This document shows positions 14,933-20,003 of a DNA stretch of 20,003 bases, piece after piece. The stretch lies in contig VBHV01000561.1 in NCBI GenBank assembly GCA_005881995.1, forward strand, positions 1-20,003, in the 5' to 3' direction. The notes beneath the pieces were generated by a model, which was given only the letters and a program-made list of their open reading frames with translations, was not told where the DNA came from and did not search any database. This DNA comes from Chloroflexota bacterium. Its GTDB lineage: Bacteria > Chloroflexota > Ktedonobacteria > Ktedonobacterales > Ktedonobacteraceae. Made by a program: the position numbers and the translations under genes. Each line of letters begins with the position of its first letter. The stretch's first letter is position 1.

Positions 14933-17014
14933 ATGCAGCAAGAAAAACAACATATGCCTCCTGGCACGATGACTCCTTCCCAGGTTTCTGGTTTGGAGAG
15001 GCCTGAATTGTATATCAATCGCGACTTGAGCTGGATTGAGTTCAACCGGCGTGTCTTCGAGGAAGCGCAGGATAATCGCCATCCATTGTTGGAGCGTGTC
15101 AAATTTCTTTCCATTTTTGACACCAACCTGGATGAATTTATTATGGTGCGCCTGGCCGGGTTGAAGGACCAGGTGGAGGCGCATGTTCCCTCGCTGAGTC
15201 CCGATGGTATGACGGCGGAGCAACAGCTGGCTGCTGTCCGTCAAGCGCTGGCCCCCCTGGTGCAGGAAGTAAGCCAGTACTGGCGCAACGAATTGGTGCC
15301 CTTGCTCGCGGCGCAGCATATCCACATTCTGGACTACGAGCAATTGGATGCGCAGCAGCGCGCCAGCATGCGTACCTATTTCGAGCGCGAGGTCTTTCCT
15401 GTATTGACGCCGTTGGCGGTTGATACAACGCATCGCTTTCCGCATATCTCGAATCGCAGCCTCAATCTGGCGGTGGCTCTTTCTGGCGGACACTTTGCAC
15501 GCGTGAAGGTCCCGCCAAGTTTACCGCGCCTGGCGCGCGTTCCCCTGAACGAAAAGGTGCCGGGAGCATTTGCCTTTGTCTGGTTTCGCGTGTTGCGCGA
15601 CGCCGATATTGAGATTCGAGAAGATGAATCTTCCGACTTGCTGGAAAGTATTGAGCAGGGACTGCGTGAACAACGTTTTGGTGCGGTGGTAAACCTTGCT
15701 GTCAATCCCTCCATGCCGCCCCGTATTCGCAGTCTCCTGCTTGATAACCTGGAGATTACGCCTGAGGACCTGACCATTATCGATGGGCCGCTTGGACTGG
15801 GTGATGTGATGGAATTGCACCACCTGGATCGTCCCGATTTAAAAGATCCGCCTTTTACACCACGCACTCCCGCTGAACTGCGCAAAACATCCGAGCTGTT
15901 CACGGCTATTCAAAAGCACGACCTGTTGATGCACCATCCCTATGACAGCTTTGACTCTGTGGTGGAATTTATTCATGCTGCCGCGCACGATCCCGATGTG
16001 CTGGCGATTAAGCAGACGCTGTATCGCGTGGGTACAAACTCGCCTGTCGTCGCCAGGTTGTTAGAGGCTGTTGAGAATGGTAGACAGGTCGCAGTGCTGG
16101 TGGAACTCAAGGCGCGTTTCGATGAAGAGAATAACATCGAATGGGCGAGGGCCTTAGAGCATGCAGGCGTCCACGTCGTCTATGGGTTGATCGGGTTGAA
16201 AACGCACGCAAAGATAGCGCTGGTCGTGCGCAGGGAAGCTGATGGCCTGTGCCGTTATGTGCACCTGGGGACGGGTAATTACAACGCGACAACCGCGCGT
16301 ATCTACGAGGATATATGCCTGCTGACCTGTCGTCCCGATATTGGAGCGGATGCCTCGCTGTTGTTTAACTCGCTGACCGGCTATTCTCGTCACAGCGAAT
16401 ATGAGCGGCTCATCGTGGCTCCACAGTACCTGCGACAGGCGATCTTAGATCGTATAGAGCGTGAGATACGGGTGCATCAAGAGCAGGGCAATGGCTACCT
16501 GATCTTCAAGATGAACGCGATAACCGATCCTGCGGTTATCTATGCCCTGTATAACGCATCGCAGGCGGGAATACGCATCGATCTGCTTGTGCGCGGCATC
16601 TGCTGCCTGCGTCCCGGTATACCAGGTGTCAGCGATACTATTCGGGTACGCAGTATCGTAGGGCGTTTCCTGGAGCATAGCCGTATCTATTATTTTGGCA
16701 ACGGTGGCAATGAAGAAATATACCTGGGAAGCGCGGATATGATGCAGCGCAACCTGGATGGCCGTGTTGAGACACTTTTCCCTATAGAGGACCAGGCGCT
16801 GCGTAAAGCCATCCATGAGCGAGTCTTGCTGCCAATGTTAGCCGATTCGGTGAACGCGCGTGAATTGATGTCTGATGGTCACTATGTCCGTGTCTTGCCC
16901 GAAGCTGACGAGCCTCCATTTGATTGCCAGGACTGGTTTATCACGCATCCCATAGTCGATGCGGGGCCAGACCATAATGGCTCGACCATCAGCGCATTTC
17001 CCTCCGGCGCGTAG
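14933..17014 (+). CDS. ppk1: Polyphosphate kinase (PPK1)
   Basis: PPK1 reversibly builds inorganic polyphosphate from the terminal phosphate of ATP, usually at the inner face of the membrane. From ATG 14933 the product has 693 residues, typical of the family. The N-domain begins YINRDLSWIEFNRRVFEEAQD, and SIFDTNLDEFIMVR is also a family hallmark. The two catalytic histidines of the phospholipase-D-like motifs are both present: LKTHAK (His425, equal to E. coli His435) and FLEHSR (His582, equal to E. coli His592). YVHLGTGNYN and EIYLGSADMMQRNLDGRVE complete the active site. The start is uncertain: ATG 14921 and 14954 are alternatives, none has a strong ribosome binding site, and the frame is open up to 14849 through the repeat elements. 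It is divergent from the tig-clpX-lon operon. Confidence 0.95.
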   Translation: MQQEKQHMPPGTMTPSQVSGLERPELYINRDLSWIEFNRRVFEEAQDNRHPLLERVKFLSIFDTNLDEFIMVRLAGLKDQVEAHVPSLSPDGMTAEQQLAAVRQALAPLVQEVSQYWRNELVPLLAAQHIHILDYEQLDAQQRASMRTYFEREVFPVLTPLAVDTTHRFPHISNRSLNLAVALSGGHFARVKVPPSLPRLARVPLNEKVPGAFAFVWFRVLRDADIEIREDESSDLLESIEQGLREQRFGAVVNLAVNPSMPPRIRSLLLDNLEITPEDLTIIDGPLGLGDVMELHHLDRPDLKDPPFTPRTPAELRKTSELFTAIQKHDLLMHHPYDSFDSVVEFIHAAAHDPDVLAIKQTLYRVGTNSPVVARLLEAVENGRQVAVLVELKARFDEENNIEWARALEHAGVHVVYGLIGLKTHAKIALVVRREADGLCRYVHLGTGNYNATTARIYEDICLLTCRPDIGADASLLFNSLTGYSRHSEYERLIVAPQYLRQAILDRIEREIRVHQEQGNGYLIFKMNAITDPAVIYALYNASQAGIRIDLLVRGICCLRPGIPGVSDTIRVRSIVGRFLEHSRIYYFGNGGNEEIYLGSADMMQRNLDGRVETLFPIEDQALRKAIHERVLLPMLADSVNARELMSDGHYVRVLPEADEPPFDCQDWFITHPIVDAGPDHNGSTISAFPSGA

Positions 17015-17051
17015 GCAGAACTACTTACTAGTCGCGATCAAGAGCCAAGAG

Positions 17052-17148
17052 CCAGGGCGACCGCAAGGGTGCGCCCGTACAATACACGAATGCGCCTCTC
17101 GCCTGTTTTACCCGTATATTGTACGGGCGACCCTTGCGGTCGCCCTGG
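17052..17148. repeat. 97-bp palindromic repeat between convergent genes (repeat copy 2)
   Basis: Left arm 17052-17084 (CCAGGGCGACCGCAAGGG, then TGCGCCCGTACAATA) is nearly the perfect reverse complement of 17115-17148, with one inserted base. The loop is about 30 bases. The outer 18 bases match the palindrome at 5883. It lies between the ppk and LysM-CHAP stops, where it could act as a two-way terminator. Confidence 0.7.
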
Positions 17149-17193
17149 AAAGAGCTATTTGTGACCTGTTGACCAGCTGGTGAATATCCTTCA

Positions 17194-17218
17194 GGGCGCG
17201 ATAAATCGGCCCCTACGC
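17194..17218. repeat. Short imperfect palindrome with GTAGGGGC end
   Basis: GGGCGCGATAAATCGGCCC (17194-17212) folds as GGGC, a bulge, CGAT-AA-ATCG and GCCC. It is followed by CTACGC, so the minus strand reads GCGTAGGGGCC, like the GCGTAGGGAC end of the palindrome at 7094. It sits 9 bases downstream of the LysM-CHAP stop and may be a remnant of a second repeat family. Confidence 0.35.
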
Positions 17219-17226
17219 TACGCTTA

Positions 17227-17982
17227 TTAGAAGGAGAGAAATGTCACTCCTGGACCAGGAGAGAACTCTACGTTGACTACCTTCCAGTAGTAGTAGCCCC
17301 AGTTCATATTACTGGCGATTACGTGCCCGTTGCTAAGGATTTGCTCGACCACCGCGACGTGGCCCAGGCCATAGGCTCCCTGTACCCATGGCTGCAGGTC
17401 TACAATGGCTCCCACTGTAGGCCTGCTGGAAACCCGCCAGTGGAAATCGTTCGCGCGGGCCGTCCACTGCCAGGCGTCCGATTGGGTTGTCCAGGGAACA
17501 TAGACGCCATGCATCTGGTAGTAACGTTGGGCCGCGAACCAGGTACATTGCCCGTAGGGGAAGGAGTTCCCCTGCCCGCGCGCTGGTGGCGGTCCGCTGC
17601 TTACCGCGTGGCCAGGAATGCAGACCGTCTGGTTGATGTAAATCATATTGGGGTTCGCGATATGATTGTATGAAGCGAGACGGCCCCAGGTAGTGCCGTA
17701 CCGCGCCGCGATGCCACCGAGGGTGTCGCCGCTCATAACCACGTACGCATGGTCGCCATTGGAGCAGTGGGATTGGGCATACGCGCCAAATAGATGCATC
17801 CCCAGTCCGTTTCCAAGTAAAAGTATCCCGATCACCGCCACCACACTGATGTGTCCGATTACAATAGTTGCCACTCGATGCCGTGCAAGAACGTGCCTTA
17901 GACCTGTTCCGCTGCTTGACGGGGAGTCGTTATCCCCCGGCGGCATCGGCATTGGCTTCAAGTCTCGTTGGAGTGTTTGCAT
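17227..17982 (-). CDS. Membrane-anchored LysM-CHAP cell-wall hydrolase
   Basis: From ATG 17982 the product has 251 residues. A Pro/Ser-rich cytoplasmic N-terminus is followed by one hydrophobic segment (about 38-60, VATIVIGHISVVAVIGILLL), likely a membrane anchor or uncleaved signal. Then comes a LysM peptidoglycan-binding domain (about 80-125, YVVMSGDTLGGIAARYGTTW...NPNMIYINQTVCIP). The C-terminal CHAP domain has the catalytic Cys in YGQCTWFAAQRY and the His in LGHVAVVEQI. CHAP enzymes cut amide bonds in peptidoglycan as amidases or endopeptidases; which bond cannot be told. The order of anchor, LysM and CHAP fits a secreted or surface enzyme for wall turnover. The ribosome binding site is weak; a TTG at 17988 is less likely. 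It converges on ppk across repeat elements. Confidence 0.88.
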   Translation of the reverse strand: MQTLQRDLKPMPMPPGDNDSPSSSGTGLRHVLARHRVATIVIGHISVVAVIGILLLGNGLGMHLFGAYAQSHCSNGDHAYVVMSGDTLGGIAARYGTTWGRLASYNHIANPNMIYINQTVCIPGHAVSSGPPPARGQGNSFPYGQCTWFAAQRYYQMHGVYVPWTTQSDAWQWTARANDFHWRVSSRPTVGAIVDLQPWVQGAYGLGHVAVVEQILSNGHVIASNMNWGYYYWKVVNVEFSPGPGVTFLSF

Positions 17983-18156
17983 ATGCAAGTGAACCTTTCC
18001 ATGTTTGCCTTGTCAGACAGATCACAAAACCTCACATAACCCCCACATTTCCCCGTAATCAAATAAATTGATACAGATGTGCATATTAGCGTATCGTCAC
18101 CGTGGATTAGCTTGAAATATGTTGAGACATAGGAGAAATTGGCTAGAAAGAATCTA

Positions 18157-18186
18157 TTGACGGGTCAAAGAGGGGTATGATATAGT
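18157..18186 (+). promoter_or_regulatory. Predicted sigma-70-type promoter for tRNA-Phe
   Basis: TTGACG (18157-18162) and TATAGT (18181-18186) are spaced by 18 bases, and the -10 box ends 20 bases before the tRNA. Strong boxes at this distance are what a tRNA promoter should look like. The rest of 17983-18206 shows nothing I can name. Confidence 0.6.
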
Positions 18187-18206
18187 ATGCCGCATAGAAA
18201 AAGCAG

Positions 18207-18279
<73 letters not shown>

Positions 18280-18287
18280 CCCCATTA

Positions 18288-18591
18288 TTACATGTAGGGT
18301 TCTAACGCCTCGATCACATCTTCCACTACAAAAGGCTTTGGGATAATCCCCTCAACTTTGCAGGATGTTACTTCCTCCAGCTTATCTAATGTCGAGCTGC
18401 TCACACACATCTTTGCCGCTCATCACCGGCATCATCACGTCGAGGAAAACCAGGTAGTGCTCATCGCTGCGCAGTAGTTTCAAGGCTTCCATGCCGTTGC
18501 GCGCGACGCAAATAGGGTATCCTTCGCATTCGAGGATGTCGGCCATCATATCGCGAATGATGGGATCATCATCGACAACCAGCACTTTCAT
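18288..18591 (-). pseudogene. Response regulator receiver domain with internal deletion and frameshift
   Basis: Receivers take a phosphate from a partner histidine kinase. The frame from ATG 18591, behind an excellent GGAGG, encodes 69 residues. It has the acidic pocket (VVDDDP, Asp7-Asp9) and the phosphoacceptor Asp51 in FLDVMMPVMSG, then stops after CEQLDIR at 18382. In another frame the sequence goes on with LDKLEEVTSCKVEGIIPKPF and VVEDVIEALEPYM to a stop at 18288. This contains the conserved KPF of the receiver C-terminus. The segment with beta-4 and the conserved Ser/Thr (about 18 residues) is missing, so the gene has an internal deletion plus a frameshift. Either it is decaying or the sequence is wrong here. 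It is 29 bases downstream of the sensor kinase and probably its partner. Its end lies 8 bases from tRNA-Phe. Confidence 0.75.
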
Positions 18592-18620
18592 GTTGACCTC
18601 CAGGGCGACCGCCCTTACAC

Positions 18621-20003
18621 TTAACTTTCAATGGGCGGCGCTTCTATGCGTGGGAGATAGAAGCTGAAGATCGAGCCTTCGCCAGGGACGCTCATCTCTA
18701 GCCAGAGTTTGCCGCCCATGGCCTCGATGTAGCGGCGGCAGATGTAGAGTCCCAGGCCTGAACCGCGTACCGGCGTGGTTAATGAACGGGAGGCGCGGAC
18801 GAACTTTTCGAAGATTTTCTCTTGATCTTCAAGGGGAATGCCGTCCCCTTCATCGCGTACGCGCACCAGCACGACTTCCGGGTCCTCGCCGTTGACAAGC
18901 TTGCTGTAATCGACCTGGCCTTCGGGGAGCTGCGAAAGGGTGGTCTCGCTCGCGGTGATCACAATTTGACCGGTCGGCGGAGAATACTTGGCGGCGTTGT
19001 CTAACAGGTTGGTGATGACCTGGCGCAGGGGCAGGGCATCGCAGGTGACCCACAACTGCGGGTCGATGTGCATAATGATCTTCTGCTCGATGTTGATGCT
19101 GAGCATGGTCGAAGCGATTTCCGCAGCCGCCAGTAACTGTACCGGGCCGACCTGCAACTCCAGTTTTTTATCAATCGCGCCCATTTTCGCAGCCTCAGTC
19201 ATATTGGCGACCAGGTCGATGAGTTGCTGCGTGGCCCCAGAGATTTTGGTACCATAGCGCAGAACCTGTTGTGGTGTAATGCGCGAACTCTGGCGTTTGA
19301 GCAGTGAAGCGTAGCCACTGATGGCACTGAGCGGCGTGCGCAATTCGTGAGAAGCCGTGACGATAAATTCATCCTTGAGTTTGTCCATGCGCTTCAATTC
19401 AGCGTTGGCATCGCGTATCTGTTCAAAGAGCTGGGCATTGCGGATGGCGCTGGCGGCCTGGCTCGAAATCGCCAGCAGGGTACTGACCTCTTCGGGACGG
19501 AATACGCGGTCTTGCCAGGGAGTATGCACGGCCAGGATGCCCACGATTTCTGTCTGGTAGCGCACCGGGATCATGAGCATTTTGTGACTGTGGGTTTCGC
19601 GCAGGAAAATTGCTCCGCCTTCGCCGCTGGCCTGTGCCAGTTCCTCGAGCATCATGGTATCCAGGTAGAAAAATGAGCCTGCTTCCACCATCTCTGCCAG
19701 CAGGGAGTTGTGAAAGGGCAGGCGGATCATCTCGATCAAGTCATCATGTTTCTCGCGGCTGCCGGTCTGCGTCGCGTCTTTCCACTTGCCGGTGCTATCG
19801 TAAATGGCCTGCGCGACCAGTTCTTCCCGATCGGGGGTGAGTTGAAAGAACGTGCATAATCCGGCCTGTACCAGTTTAGCCGAGGTTTCAACGAATTTGT
19901 GCAGCAATTCGGTCAGATTCAAGACGCTGCTGATAGCCAGCAGGGCGCTATTCATAGCCGCCAGCGATTCTTCACGCTGTCTAGCCTTCTTTACCGACTG
20001 GTT
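18621..20003 (-). CDS. GAF-domain sensor histidine kinase (N-terminus outside the window)
   Basis: The frame is open to the right edge; before Met at 19955 it reads NQSVKKARQREESLAA, a likely signalling helix, so the true start lies beyond the window. Numbering from that Met, a GAF sensor domain spans about 15-170. HisKA has the phospho-accepting His203 in FIVTASHELRTPLSAISGY. The ATPase domain shows an N-box (TNLLDNAAKYSPP, 315-327), G1 DEGDGIP (368-374), F-box IFEKF (381-385) and G2 GSGLGL (398-403). All residues for kinase activity are present. No membrane segment is visible in this part; the GAF ligand is unknown. The receiver downstream is the likely partner. Confidence 0.92.
   Translation of the reverse strand, partial: NQSVKKARQREESLAAMNSALLAISSVLNLTELLHKFVETSAKLVQAGLCTFFQLTPDREELVAQAIYDSTGKWKDATQTGSREKHDDLIEMIRLPFHNSLLAEMVEAGSFFYLDTMMLEELAQASGEGGAIFLRETHSHKMLMIPVRYQTEIVGILAVHTPWQDRVFRPEEVSTLLAISSQAASAIRNAQLFEQIRDANAELKRMDKLKDEFIVTASHELRTPLSAISGYASLLKRQSSRITPQQVLRYGTKISGATQQLIDLVANMTEAAKMGAIDKKLELQVGPVQLLAAAEIASTMLSINIEQKIIMHIDPQLWVTCDALPLRQVITNLLDNAAKYSPPTGQIVITASETTLSQLPEGQVDYSKLVNGEDPEVVLVRVRDEGDGIPLEDQEKIFEKFVRASRSLTTPVRGSGLGLYICRRYIEAMGGKLWLEMSVPGEGSIFSFYLPRIEAPPIES

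Overview
The window looks like chromosomal DNA of a GC-moderate bacterium, probably Chloroflexota close to the Ktedonobacteria. That assignment is an inference from gene content and style: paired FemAB-type proteins, a LysM-CHAP exoprotein, long Pro/Gln-rich TPR proteins and dispersed palindromes between genes. No marker here proves it. Most of the content is housekeeping. I see no phage, insertion sequence, CRISPR array or defence locus.

Layout. Positions 1-1073 hold the start of an unidentified minus-strand gene and a FolD-like gene. A divergent intergenic region then leads to a plus-strand YajQ gene and a large TPR scaffold (1954-5857) that is broken once by a frameshift. A minus-strand block from 14538 to 5920 reads tRNA-Leu, terminator, tig, clpX, lon, a GNAT gene and two FemAB paralogues. 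lon and the GNAT gene overlap as TGATG, and the GNAT gene and the first femAB are separated by one base, so at least these are translationally coupled. Polyphosphate kinase (14933-17014) is divergent from this block. A LysM-CHAP gene (17227-17982) converges on ppk. tRNA-Phe follows on the plus strand, and a sensor kinase with a damaged receiver lies on the minus strand at the right edge.

How the genes relate. tig, clpX and lon form a protein-folding and degradation operon that lacks the clpP gene often found between tig and clpX. ppk beside lon is suggestive, because polyphosphate is a known activator of Lon in E. coli. The FemAB and LysM-CHAP genes act on the cell wall.

Most notable signals. 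(1) The FolD-like protein has Leu in place of both the catalytic Lys and the Gln of the family. (2) A nested-hairpin element occurs twice around 14566-14851, with a compensatory base-pair change between copies. One copy lies in the predicted ppk leader. (3) The clpX stop codon sits in the loop of a perfect 11-bp hairpin. (4) Several intergenic palindromes belong to one or more repeat families. (5) Four genes (TPR, lon, GNAT, receiver) carry frameshifts or short internal deletions within 17 kb. This may be real decay, but assembly error is an equally good or better explanation and should be excluded first. I do not see a clearly new multi-gene system.
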